A stretch of DNA of 64,000 bases from Microglena sp. YARC (GCA_022414725.1 CM039466.1:10713756-10777755); one strand, 5' to 3'. Numbered from the stretch's first letter, positions 58,101 to 63,499 are shown. Numbers and translations are program-made. Notes: a model not told the origin generated them from the letters alone.

Positions 58101-58810
58101 GCTTGCAGGCTCTAGTGCTGGGTGAGGGTGACCACATCCGTGCTGACGCCACTGGACCTGATGGATTCAAGTTCCTCCTGATAGCAGGCCAGCCCATCAA
58201 GGAGCCCATAGTGCAGCATGGCCCATTTGTGATGAACACACAAGCCGAGATCCAGCAGGCAAGTATTTAAACTGACTGTAGCACTATTATCACTGTAGTA
58301 CGAACTCATGACCCTTTGTAATGAACACACAAGCTGAGATCCAGCAGGCAAGTATTTAGACTGACTGTAGCACTATTATCACTGTAGTACGAACTCATGG
58401 CCCTTTGTAATGAAAACACAAGCTGAGATCCAGCAGGCAAGTATTTAAACTGACTGTAGCACTATTATCACTGTAGTACAAACTCATGGCCCTTTGTAAT
58501 GAACACACAAGCTGAGATCCAGCAGGCAAGTCTTTATCAATGTTGCACTATTATCACAGTAGCACTATTATCAATGTAGTACGAACTCATGGCCCTTGTC
58601 GGTAAAACGATTGTTTGGGGTTCAGTTCATCAATGCTGTTCCTTTTTAGCCCTGTCTGTCACGGTTGGGCAAGTACCTTGAGCCTATTTGTAAAAATCGT
58701 AATAATGAATGTAACAATCCAATACAATCTTGATCCCACAGGCGTTCGAAGACTATCAGAGTGGGAAGCTTCAGAAAGCAGACGACAACCCATGGGTTGA
58801 TGAGTTGTGA
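40750..58810 (+). CDS. PIR: Pirin (cupin-family protein), eight exons over 18 kb
   Basis: Exons: 40750-40788, 45525-45649, 47690-47789, about 50156-50188, 53462-53578, 55469-55718, 58109-58258 and 58742-58810 (TGA). The spliced product has about 292 residues, the usual pirin length. Diagnostic segments: [12 protein letters not shown] (exon 2), [11 protein letters not shown] with two metal-binding His (exon 3), VIGPGGVQW (exon 4), [13 protein letters not shown] with the third His and the Glu (exon 5), VRVMAGE and MKPGASF (exon 6), [13 protein letters not shown] (exon 7). Pirins are iron-binding double-cupin proteins, nuclear or cytosolic; some have quercetinase activity or bind transcription factors. 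Donors are GT except exon 7 (GC: CAG|GCAAGT). Phases match at all junctions except exon 3/exon 4. There, reading frame needs either a GC donor at 47792 or an acceptor one base off, so exon 4 is imperfect or mis-sequenced. Confidence 0.93.
41295..42208. repeat. Approximately 45-bp minisatellite in pirin intron 1
   Basis: About 20 units of CACCAGCACCAGCACCAG, (TG)3-5 and a G-rich run ending GAGGGGGA. Long open frames in all phases arise from this composition and are not genes. Confidence 0.95.
42385..42530 (+). mobile_element. SINE-B family, copy 3
   Basis: TACAGTCCAGGGGGTAGCC, AAAAAGCACTGATGAACTG and GAGCTACAGTGATAAT, in pirin intron 1. Confidence 0.8.
42735..43150. repeat. Approximately 21-bp minisatellite (ACATGGCCCACATGCACA)
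   Basis: About 20 units of ACACATGGCCCACATGCAC with variants. The CATG-rich units are partly palindromic (TGTGGGCCATGTG). Confidence 0.95.
43496..45524 (+). repeat. Eleven tandem partial copies of pirin exon 2 acceptor side
   Basis: Units at about 43496, 43667, 43850, 44070, 44290, 44468, 44775, 44935, 45085, 45222 and 45385 each carry a GCGCAG-like acceptor, the first about 45 bp of exon 2 (CAGGGCA(C/A)GAAGCAAATGG, GGCGGTGTGATGATCA), then an intron-type CACCCAAGGACCTGTC segment and a CA microsatellite. The twelfth unit is the real exon (45525). Unit length varies with the microsatellite. Confidence 0.95.
45525..45649 (+). CDS. PIR: Pirin exon 2
   Basis: Acceptor GTGCGCAG|ATT, donor AACAA|GTGAGT, phase 0 to 2. 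Encodes [15 protein letters not shown] and [10 protein letters not shown]. Its first half is repeated 11 times upstream and its donor about four times downstream. Confidence 0.92.
45645..45910 (+). repeat. Tandem copies of pirin exon 2 donor side
   Basis: AAACAAGTGAGTGAGATCTT (real donor) is followed by decaying copies at about 45698, 45760, 45835 and 45888, each an A-rich stretch, (A)AGTGAGTGAGCTCTTGAC-like donor context and ATAAATA spacer. Confidence 0.8.
45925..46012 (-). repeat. Dispersed repeat family E (GTTGGCCCCAG)
   Basis: GTTACGCCTTATGAAGAAGC, GGGGACCAGCCCGTTCGC, GGGGCCAACCACC. Related copies: 51.98, 57.84, 57.95 (plus) and 59.51 kb (minus). Confidence 0.75.
46066..46108. repeat. 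C run with (CA)n
   Basis: About 26 C, then CA repeats. Confidence 0.9.
46175..46262 (+). mobile_element. AT-palindromic element, copy 3 (partial)
   Basis: GGGAACGGCAATATGATATC through ATCATTTGATGCCGGCAGT. Palindromic TATGATATCATG core. Confidence 0.7.
46262..47689 (+). repeat. CCACTAACCACC minisatellite with seven copies of pirin exon 3 acceptor side
   Basis: ACCACCCACTAGCCCACTA units alternate with copies of TTATACAG|AGCATTTGCTGGCTTCC(C/T)CAGCC-ACCCTCACCGAGGCT at about 46330, 46436, 46813, 46963, 47320, 47417 and 47573. The eighth is the real exon (47690). Each copy preserves acceptor and the codons for [12 protein letters not shown]. Confidence 0.95.
47690..47789 (+). CDS. PIR: Pirin exon 3
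   Basis: Acceptor TTATACAG|AGC, donor AACCAG|GTGCGT, phase 2 to 0. Encodes HPHRGFET with metal ligands and the strand [14 protein letters not shown]. Its 5' half recurs upstream and its 3' half downstream. Confidence 0.93.
47870..48690 (+). repeat. Six tandem copies of pirin exon 3 donor side
   Basis: CATCATGCTTGAGGGCAAGA, GCACCGCGACAATGCAGG and AACCAG|GTGAGT recur at about 47872, 48008, 48139, 48271, 48439 and 48614. The first four share a 132-137 bp period including an intron-like tail that ends CATTTCAG, so each unit looks like an intron plus a pseudo-exon. Confidence 0.95.
48694..49985. repeat. Approximately 80-bp minisatellite in pirin intron 3
   Basis: About 16 units of TCATACCAACATGGATCAGCC, ACAAGAATGGCAGGAATTTA and (TTTG)n. 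Overlapping open frames are artefacts of the period. Confidence 0.95.
50156..50188 (+). CDS. PIR: Pirin exon 4 (micro-exon)
   Basis: About 30 bp encoding [10 protein letters not shown]. With the canonical acceptor CACAG| at 50155 the frame is one base off from exon 3. The first GT after VQW is at 50189 and would add one Glu before exon 5, in frame. VQW followed by MTAGRG is invariant in pirins, so the location is right but the exact ends are not settled. Confidence 0.7.
50418..50690 (+). mobile_element. SINE-B copy 4 followed by AT-palindromic element fragment
   Basis: GCAGTCCAGGGGTAGACC to ACAATGATCATTTAATTC (SINE-B), then GACGGCAGTCTGACTAGG, TTACCATTTATAAACAATAT and CGCAATTTGTATGAT (AT element). 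Confidence 0.75.
50780..51010 (+). repeat. Dispersed repeat family F (GGCGGAGAG...GTCAGGCTTCGTCTC), copy 1
   Basis: TTGGCGGAGAGAGG, TGGCAATGGAAGCGAGTTA, ATGAGACCGTTGGCTGACG, GTCAGGCTTCGTCTC and GGTAACCCTGGGGGC. Copies at 56.37, 57.35 and 63.64 kb (minus). No long frame. Confidence 0.8.
51030..51990. repeat. GTGGGTGTG minisatellite
   Basis: Imperfect GTGTGGGTGTG and GCATATGCATGTGGGTGTGAG units. Open frames are compositional. Confidence 0.95.
51978..52062 (+). repeat. Dispersed repeat family E, copy 2
   Basis: GGTTGGCCCCCAGTGCAAGC, AAACGAGCTGGCC and CGGCGTACCATTTATT. Confidence 0.7.
52063..52155. repeat. (TTTA)n microsatellite
   Basis: TTTATTTATT units. Confidence 0.9.
52163..52236 (+). pseudogene. 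Degenerate copy of pirin exon 5
   Basis: GATGACAGGCTAGGGCCATGG, CATTACACTCTG and CGAAGATTGACAACTGGGAT parallel the real exon 5 (GATGACAGCAGGGCGCGGC...). Too diverged to code; it lies 1.2 kb upstream of the real exon. Confidence 0.75.
52245..52333 (+). repeat. Dispersed repeat family G, copy 2
   Basis: TCCGTGCGATGCGTCGC, CTCGGTGCGACCCCAGTGCG. Confidence 0.6.
52388..52566 (+). repeat. Dispersed repeat family D, copy 2
   Basis: CCAGGGTACTTCCATTGACC, AAATTCGCCAG, GCGCACTTGAAAA, AAATGCGCAGTGGGCC. Confidence 0.85.
52640..52916. repeat. Approximately 20-bp tandem repeat (TTTCAGCTGCTCACCACAG)
   Basis: Twelve or more units; each contains CAGCTG and ends in CACAG, a potential 3' splice site. It lies in pirin intron 4. 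Confidence 0.95.
53035..53228 (-). repeat. Dispersed repeat family D, copy 3 (inverted)
   Basis: GGCGCGAGCGCTTTTGAGCG, TGCACTACAAAGCACAG, TAAAGTGCTGGCCAATTTGG and GAAGTACCTG, the reverse of copies 1 and 2. Confidence 0.85.
53462..53578 (+). CDS. PIR: Pirin exon 5
   Basis: Acceptor TTCACAG|GATG, donor CCCAG|GTACGA. Encodes [13 protein letters not shown] and [15 protein letters not shown], the end of the N-terminal cupin. Confidence 0.95.
53590..53822. repeat. (ATC)n/(CAG)n microsatellite
   Basis: CATCATCAT, CAGCAGCAG and TTATCATCA runs. Confidence 0.95.
53843..54013 (+). repeat. Two copies of pirin exon 5 donor side
   Basis: TTTCAGCTTTGGGTCAACCT...AAGCCCAG|GTCAAT at about 53845-53902 and TTTCAGCTTTGGATCAACCT...AAGCCCAG|GTACGAA at about 53963-54013. 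The second is nearly identical to the real exon end. Confidence 0.95.
54258..54420 (-). mobile_element. SINE-B family, copy 5
   Basis: ATTGTAGAATTAAATGATCA, GCCCCCGACGG, TGGGGCTCAGTTCATC, TTGGCCTACCCCTCGACTG. Confidence 0.85.
54437..55468 (+). repeat. Six partial copies of pirin exon 6 acceptor side
   Basis: Copies of CAG|GTATCAAGACTACCAAGCC, GAGGATATCCCTAT and GAGGACGGTAACGGCAC occur at about 54437, 54641, 54869, 54985, 55195 and 55368; the real exon is the seventh (55469). CACCAC-type low complexity separates them. The 54437 and 54641 units flank the insert shared with 27.7 kb. Confidence 0.95.
54476..54638 (+). repeat. Second copy of the 27.7-kb dispersed repeat
   Basis: GGTATAGAATATTCAAG, CATGAAAACTGAC, AACGGACGG, TAATTGGGGG and TAATCCCTTCTTC. 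Confidence 0.75.
55469..55718 (+). CDS. PIR: Pirin exon 6
   Basis: Acceptor CACACAG|GTATC, donor GAGCAG|GTGAGA, phase 2 to 0. Encodes [15 protein letters not shown] and the start of the C-terminal cupin ([28 protein letters not shown]). Confidence 0.95.
55727..56165 (+). repeat. Three partial copies of pirin exon 6 donor side
   Basis: Copies of GGAGTGGGTTTGCTTACATCT, GAGTGGCACCAT, GGGTGT(G/A)ATAGAGCAG|GTGAG at about 55785-55862, 55930-56006 and 56085-56157, each after an intron-like TCCCACATGTGATGCGAGT segment. Confidence 0.95.
56175..56368. mobile_element. TIR-A family, copy 7
   Basis: CACATAGCAGCTTCTAGGCA, CCAAAGCCAATGCAACCTAG, CTGGAAGCTGACAGTATC and AATAGCTGCTGCTCGTAGGT, both ends present. 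Same subfamily as 60.1 kb. Confidence 0.88.
56370..56600 (+). repeat. Dispersed repeat family F, copy 2 (diverged)
   Basis: GGCAGCGCAAGCGACGCGGA, TGGCAACGGAATTGAGTG, TTATGAGACTGTTCG and GGTGACCCTGGAGGCTCCC. Confidence 0.7.
56598..56700. mobile_element. TIR-A family, copy 8 (right part)
   Basis: CAATGCAGCTGAAAACTTTG, CTGATGGAGC and GGAAGCTGCCATGAGTAGCC. Confidence 0.75.
56800..56930. repeat. 25-bp tandem repeat
   Basis: Four units of CTTCAAATCAGATTGTTGAAT with spacing CT(C/G)TA. Confidence 0.9.
57170..57332 (-). mobile_element. SINE-B family, copy 6
   Basis: CTATAGCACGAACTCTGGGC, GGCCCAGTTCAGCAGTGC, TACCCCTGGACTATAACAT. Confidence 0.8.
57350..57562 (+). repeat. Dispersed repeat family F, copy 3
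   Basis: GCGTCGCAAGCGACGCTAAA, TTGGCGGAGAGTG, GTCAGGCTTCGTCTCGG and ATGGGTAACCCTGGGGGC. Confidence 0.85.
57700..57835 (+). pseudogene. Partial copy of pirin exon 7
   Basis: CCCTAGTGCTGGGTGAGGG, GAAGCCACTGGACCTGATGC and CATCAAGGAGCCCATAGTAC parallel exon 7 with an in-frame stop (TAG in GATGCTTAGAAG). It lies 400 bp upstream of the real exon. Confidence 0.92.
57838..58024 (+). repeat. Dispersed repeat family E, two tandem copies
   Basis: GGTTGGCCC(C/A)AGAGCAAACAA, CCCCTCAACC and AATAAGGCGTACCATT at 57840 and 57953. Confidence 0.85.
58047..58088. repeat. (ATTC)n microsatellite
   Basis: About ten ATTC units just before exon 7. Confidence 0.95.
58109..58258 (+). CDS. PIR: Pirin exon 7
   Basis: Acceptor CTTGCAG|GCT; donor is the non-canonical but known type CAG|GCAAGT. 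Encodes [19 protein letters not shown] and [10 protein letters not shown]. All three downstream donor copies also carry GC. Confidence 0.95.
58259..58540 (+). repeat. Three copies of pirin exon 7 donor side
   Basis: CCTTTGTAATGAACACACAAG, GCTGAGATCCAGCAG|GCAAGT and TGACTGTAGCACTATTATCA repeat with a period of about 90 bp. Each copy keeps the GC donor. Confidence 0.95.
58553..58692 (-). mobile_element. SINE-B family, copy 7
   Basis: TGTAGTACGAACTCATGGCC, GGGGTTCAGTTCATCAATG, GGTTGGGCAAGT; in pirin intron 7. The donor-side repeats share its CACTGTAGTACGAACTCATG end. Confidence 0.75.
58742..58810 (+). CDS. PIR: Pirin exon 8 (last)
   Basis: Acceptor CCCACAG|GCG. Encodes [10 protein letters not shown] and ends DEL-TGA. 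Pirins end in the same (F/I)xDYxxGxL helix. Confidence 0.93.
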   Translation, partial: AFEDYQSGKLQKADDNPWVDEL

Positions 58811-58848
58811 TGTGCAAGCCCACTATGCTTAAGCACTAGGATTTCCTT

Positions 58849-59034
58849 TTCGGCTTTTCGTAGCAGCTTGTAGGCAGTTCCCCAAGCCAGCCACTGTGCT
58901 ACACCCAAATATTTCAGCACTTCTGGACAGCTGATTGTATCAGCTTCATGGTGCACTAGGTTGCATTAGGTTAAGCTGAATAGCAAGTCAGGGGAGGTGC
59001 CTAGAATCTGCTGCTTGTAGCGGAAAAGAAATTC
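58849..59034. mobile_element. TIR-A family, copy 9
   Basis: TTTTCGTAGCAGCTTGTAGG and GTGCCTAGAATCTGCTGCTT; interior as at 7.8 and 37.2 kb. Confidence 0.88.
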
Positions 59035-59239
59035 AATGCCTCAGCAGCTCCTGACACATTGGGCAAGTGGGAAAGACGTAAGCACGTGTCAGGAATCACA
59101 CCTGAGCCTCACTCTTCCAAGGCCAAATGAAAGGGTTACAGTACTGCCGGCCAATGTTGGAATCACCGGTATCCGTGCAAGTGGGCAAGACGTAAGGCGA
59201 TAAAGCGCTCATCCTCCGCCCAAATCCAGAAGAACACGA

Positions 59240-59425
59240 CCACGACTACGAGACAGCTTCAGAAAGCAGACTACGAGACCACGAATACGAGACAGCTTCA
59301 GACAGCAGACTACGAGACCACGACTACGACTACGAGACCACGACTTAAAGATCACAACCACGACCACGACTACGAGGCAGCTTCAGATAGCAGACGACAA
59401 CCCATGGGTGGATGAGTCGTGGTGG
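59240..59425 (+). pseudogene. Partial tandem copies of pirin exon 8
   Basis: ACAGCTTCAGAAAGCAGACTA, ACAGCTTCAGACAGCAGACT and GCAGCTTCAGATAGCAGACG, the last continuing ACAACCCATGGGTGGATGAG. Separated by CGACTACGAGAC repeats. They lie downstream of the stop codon. Confidence 0.88.
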
Positions 59426-59509
59426 GAGCCACAATCTGGTTGGTGAAAGTGGTGCTGAAGACATCATGCTGCCAAATTGCTGGCTGGAGCCATGTAAACG
59501 AATAAATCA

Positions 59510-59610
59510 ATAGTACACCTTATTATGAGGCGTGAGGTTGAGGGGGTCAGCCCGTTTGCTTTCACTGGGGCCGACCACCAACTGGAGCCATGCAACCAAG
59601 TTCAAGTTCT
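59510..59610 (-). repeat. Dispersed repeat family E, copy 5, with SINE-like tail
   Basis: ATTATGAGGCGTGAGGTTGAG, TCAGCCCGTTTGC and GGGGCCGACCACC, then CTGGAGCCATGCAACCAAG. Confidence 0.75.
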
Positions 59611-59667
59611 GGTTGGTGGAATCCCCGGCAGATAGAAAGGGCAAAAAATGACGTTGGACTGATCCAC

Positions 59668-59740
59668 CTGCTTGAAGACTACCAGACTGGAAAACTTGAG
59701 AAAGCCGACAACAACCCACGGGTGGATGGGTTTTGATGGG
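59668..59740 (+). pseudogene. Another copy of pirin exon 8
   Basis: GAAGACTACCAGACTGGAAA, CTTGAGAAAGCCGACAACAA and CCCACGGGTGGATGGGTTTTG-TGA. A fuller but diverged copy of the last exon, behind the plausible acceptor-like CCACCTGCTT. Confidence 0.88.
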
Positions 59741-59974
59741 AGCCGCACAGTGTGACGGATAAGAATCCCCTCGCCATCCCATTACTTTATATCTTCTGCT
59801 AATACTTGTTTCATACACAGTCTGGTTGGTGCAAGCCTCGGCAGAAGGAGAGAGTGTCACCAGACTACAGACCTGGACCAGGCTTTTATTAAAGCTGCTA
59901 CTTGTAGCACAATTGCAACATCACGCACCTTGGTGTTTTTAGGGTGCTACGTGAGAGCCAGGGTACTTCAGCTC

Positions 59975-60088
59975 TGCTGCCTGAGACGCAACCAATTGTA
60001 TAGCCTGCGTACTGCGACGCAACGGACCCTTCGATGTAGCGTCTGCGACAGAGGGCGCAGCGTCCTGGACAACCCTGGTTACAGCCCT
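59975..60088 (+). repeat. Relative of the 24.3-kb TIR element
   Basis: GAGACGCAACCAATTGTATA, GCCTGCGT, GACGCAACGGACCCT, GCGCAGCGTCCTGGACAACC. No left inverted end seen. Confidence 0.75.
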
Positions 60089-60098
60089 TTGGGTTCAG

Positions 60099-60293
60099 TG
60101 TGTTTTCTTTTCAGCTAAGACCAGCAGCTTCTAGGCAGCTCCCACGACTGGCTAGCTAGCCAAAGCTAATGCAACCTAGTGTGTCTGGAAGCTGACAGTA
60201 TCTGCGGTCGAGAACTGTGGATTCCTTGGGGCTTAGCCCAGTGGCTGGCTCAGGGAGCTGCTTAGTAGCTGCTGCTCGTTGCCGGAAAAAATG
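60099..60293. mobile_element. TIR-A family, copy 10
   Basis: GACCAGCAGCTTCTAGGCAG, AAAGCTAATGCAACCTAGTG, GCTGACAGTATCTGCGG and GCTTAGTAGCTGCTGCTCG. Confidence 0.88.
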
Positions 60294-60424
60294 TTTGGGG
60301 TTGCTGTGTTGGGACAAAACAGGTGCTCGTAGTGACGAAGCTCGAGGATATGCTCCTACATTTTCAAACTGCAGTAGTTTTGTTTCTTTAGTTGGTGTGT
60401 ATTTGCACAGTTTAGCCGGTACAG

Positions 60425-60572
60425 GCGTAGCCAAGTAGGCTAAATAGACTTGCCCAGCCTCAATATTGGGAAGGACTGTATACAAAACAAGCACTGGTGA
60501 ACTGAACCCCAACAAATCATAACCGACGGGGGGTGAAGCTCGTGGCCTCGTGCTGCATTTATTATTTAACTT
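60425..60572 (+). mobile_element. SINE-B family, copy 8
   Basis: AGGCGTAGCCAAGTAGGCTA, AACAAGCACTGGTGAACTGA and CGACGGGG. Confidence 0.8.
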
Positions 60573-60604
60573 CAAGTTGGTGTTGAGAACAGGGTGTGGT
60601 TAAG

Positions 60605-60990
60605 TTGAGTCTAACTTGAACTTGAACTTGGTTACATAGCTTCAGCCAGCAATTTGGCTGCTCGCCATCTTCGGCAGTAAACAAAATTATTACCAGGAAA
60701 ATGTAAACTCGAACAAATCACTTTTTCATTTTTTTAAAGTTGAGTTTAATCCGCTTATTATGCTCCCTTGTCTTTGTGGGTTTCATGCGGGGAGGGGGGG
60801 GGAGCTTGGGAGAATGTGAGCAGCCCAGAGTTGGCTGAAGACATGTAACAACTCAATCCAATCCCGATTGCTTTATTTTGAAAGGCTCTTCGCCCAACGA
60901 AGTGGGACCCCGTGCACTTTAACTTTAAATTGGTTACATGCCCCCAGCCAGCAATTTGGCTGCTTGCCGTCAGCGGCAGTAAAAAAACAA
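60605..60990. repeat. Cluster of SINE-like modules (TGTAACCAAGTTCAA family)
   Basis: Minus-orientation copies at 60610-60690 and 60910-60990 (GGTTACAT, CAGCCAGCAATTTGGCTGCT, CAGTAA) and a plus copy at 60810-60860 (GTGAGCAGCCCAGAGTTGGC, ATGTAAC). Confidence 0.7.
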
Positions 60991-61029
60991 TTGACCAGGA
61001 AAATTGTTAACTTGAACAAATCGTTTTTT

Positions 61030-61135
61030 TTTTTTGCCCCGTGCACAAAACAGCGCTCGCTGAGGGTTCAAAAAGAAAGGCGGAGAGAGTCCTACAAAAG
61101 TAGGAAGTTTACGTTGGAAAGGCGGGGCATGCTGG
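61030..61135 (+). repeat. Relative of the 18.55-kb repeat
   Basis: CCCCGTGCAC, AAGAAAGGCGGAGAGAG and ACGTTGGAAAGGCGGGGCATG. Confidence 0.55.
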
Positions 61136-61204
61136 AACAGGTGTATGCTGTTGTATGAACAATAGTCCAGGGGTAGGCCAAATAGGCCCGAGGGCCCTCT
61201 GACT

Positions 61205-61395
61205 GCCCCTCACATTGTTTCTTTTTTTGGTAACGCGTAGCAGCTTCTAGGCAGCTACTTTCCCCCACCCGCGGGCCAAACCTGAAGCTAGATAGTGCGT
61301 CTGAAAGCTGGCATGACAGGCACTGCAATGCAGCTGTACTATTGGGGCTTGTATTAGTTGCTGGCTGATGGAGCTGGGCGGAAGCTGCTACGCAT
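61205..61395. mobile_element. TIR-A family, copy 11
   Basis: TTTCTTTTTTTGGTAACGCG, TAGCAGCTTCTAGGCAGC and GGAAGCTGCTACGCATA. It appears to interrupt SINE-B sequence: a SINE-B start lies at 61160-61190 and an inverted SINE-B part at 61395-61495. Confidence 0.85.
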
Positions 61396-61660
61396 ATCAA
61401 ACTATCAATGCCTTTTATTTTTAAGCCCTTCCTACTACGGTTGGTCAAGTCACTTCAGCCTATTTGGTCTACCCTTGGACTTTTAACATACAGACAGACA
61501 TACAGACAGACAGCCCCAAAAAGAAACAATGTCCCCACACCTGGAAACCTAGACAGAGAATTAGATAAATCCTCTGTTCAGGTGTGCAGAGGCTTACTCG
61601 ACCTTGCCTTTATTTTACAAGACGGATTTTCGCCTCAAAGGGTGCATCTCCTTACACTAT

Positions 61661-61827
61661 TGGTGGTTGGGAGTTTGGTTTGTTTGTCCTCGACACACAC
61701 CTGATGTAATTTTTTTTTTTGCTTTGTGGGTGATTTTTCTTTTTGTTTAAAGCACAGAGTCTCATACACCCTCGCGGTGTCAAGTAGACTTTAACATGTA
61801 ATGTAATGTAATGTAATGTAATGTAAC
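61661..61827 (+). mobile_element. 3'-end fragment of LINE-B (plus orientation)
   Basis: GGTGGTTGGGAGTTTGGTTT, CCTGATGTAAT, AAAGCACAGAGTCTCATACAC and a TGTAA tail of five to six units. Confidence 0.92.
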
Positions 61828-62160
61828 TATTCCTAGACTCAAAGGATTAGATGTGATGTGGCGGAGCTTTTCTGATTCGTTTTTCCTCTTCAGTTTTCCA
61901 CATGCTCACCACCTAATTAGTAATGGGCTAATTTCCTTCCAGTCTAGGACTAGTGCAGGGAAACCCACCCTTTGAGGCGGAAATCCCCCCCCCCCCTCCC
62001 CAAAACAAAAATGGCCTCATGGGCAAGAGCCGGTAATGTCAGAACAATGTTTTGTACACTCGCTGCCCTGTCAGTTTGATCCAAAGGTTGCTATGCATTT
62101 CCGCATGCCTTGCGCAGCCGGGGTATCATGGTATTGACTGAGGAAGTGGGATGGGGGAAG
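61828..62160. other. Intergenic stretch
   Basis: No gene or repeat recognised apart from a C run near 61988-61999. Confidence 0.5.
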
Positions 62161-62172
62161 GGAGGGGGCGGG

Positions 62173-62174
62173 GG

Positions 62175-62243
<69 letters not shown>
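62173..62243. repeat. (GA)n microsatellite
   Basis: About 34 GA units. Confidence 0.98.
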
Positions 62244-62245
<2 letters not shown>

Positions 62246-62332
62246 CTTCGCCCATAAAGAGGACGCGTTGACACAGTCGCCCACTGCTCCTCATCCTCTC
62301 CCGTTTCCATCAACCGCATATCTTCCGCTTTC

Positions 62333-62536
62333 ATGGCCGCGTGGTGGCGAAGCTTGACCGAGGGCCGATTGGCTCAAGGGCTCGCTAACTTCAATGTGCC
62401 GAGAGACAGGAAGCTTCAGGAGAGCCTCGACTTCCAGAAGCTCTTCCTCTGTGGACGTCTGCACGAACTCACTAGCGGAGGAAGAACGAAAGCATCGGGA
62501 GGTCAAATGCAGGAGCTCGTTCGGGAGGTTCGTTGA
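62333..62536 (+). CDS. Possible first exon of an unrecognised gene
   Basis: A 67-codon frame opening MAAWWRSLTEGRLAQGLANF, with balanced, helix-like composition unlike the simple repeats around it. I recognise no family. It may be the N-terminal exon of the gene whose exon lies at 63425-63499; a donor is possible inside the frame (GGAG|GTCAAA near 62500). The complementary strand is also open over this stretch, so the strand is not certain. Confidence 0.3.
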   Translation: MAAWWRSLTEGRLAQGLANFNVPRDRKLQESLDFQKLFLCGRLHELTSGGRTKASGGQMQELVREVR

Positions 62537-62974
62537 GAGCCTCCCCCCAGTCCAGTCCCAACCAGCAAACCTGCTCTGCCATGCATACTTGACTAGTAGT
62601 TGCATGCCCCCCCCCCCCCCCCCCCATGCTGTTGTCCGAGGACCCCCTTTGGACAGCTTCCTTAAATCACACCTACTCGGCATGCTTCTTTTCTTTTCTT
62701 TTAGTTTGTGTGAATAGTGCTGCCTTGCGCTGAGGGATGCACTTGTGGTTTGGAGGCATGTTGGTGGAGTCCAACACAACCATGGTAGGACCCTCTCAAT
62801 GCATCATATTCCGGTTGTCCCGGTTTCCAGTGTTAATTTCCCATGTTCTTCCTATGGTTAAGACTTACATGTATTTTGTACAGCCATGAGGCAAAATTGC
62901 ATGCTGTACAACAACGGGGACACATTGCATGTTGTACAGGAATGATGCATGCTGTACAACAATGAGGCAATGCA

Positions 62975-62977
62975 ATG

Positions 62978-63020
<43 letters not shown>

Positions 63021-63050
63021 ACCACCACCACCACCACCACCACCACCATG
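62975..63050. repeat. C run with (ACC)n
   Basis: About 40 C followed by ACC units. Confidence 0.95.
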
Positions 63051-63424
63051 ACTACCCACACCACCTTGCCCCCATCACTCTGCTAATTTTGGGGGGTCTT
63101 GGACACCCTTTTATTGGGCTTGAAAGGGCTTTTGCTTCTTTGTTAGGGTTCATATTTGAAAGGGTGCTGTTTGTTAGAGTGCATATTTTAAAGGGTGCTT
63201 TTTGCAATGGTGCATATTTGAAAAGACATCCTTTGAGTTTGCCCTTGACCCGTCATATCCTCGGTGGCTGCAGGGAGATTCCTTGCCCACGTGTGCCCAG
63301 AAAATTTGAAAACACAGCTTTTAAATGCATTTGAAAATATTTAAAAAAACAGCCTTTCAATTGCCCTTGCCCCGGTCATACCCTCTGTGGCTGCAGGGAG
63401 ATTCATTACCCACGAGTGCCCAGA

Positions 63425-63499
63425 AGCTATACGTGCAAAACCATGTTCGGCAGCAGATAGGGCAGATGGCCTTCAGCATACACAACGCCCTGGCACAGG
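63425..63499 (+). CDS. Exon of an unrecognised gene
   Basis: A 75-bp exon between TGCCCAG and |GTACTT encodes KLYVQNHVRQQIGQMAFSIH and NALAQ. It is helical and amphipathic; family not recognised. The 3' 33 bp and donor recur at 63591-63624, and the upstream intron segment (GGTGGCTGCAGGGAGATTCC, GTGCCCAGAA) occurs at 63262-63305 as well, so both boundaries are duplicated as in the pirin gene. The gene must continue to the right of the window. Confidence 0.6.

Noticed and set aside
62291..62779. 162-codon minus-strand frame
   Set aside because: Complement of the 62333-62536 frame; part is a poly-G/Gly tract and no motif is visible, so it is not listed as a gene.
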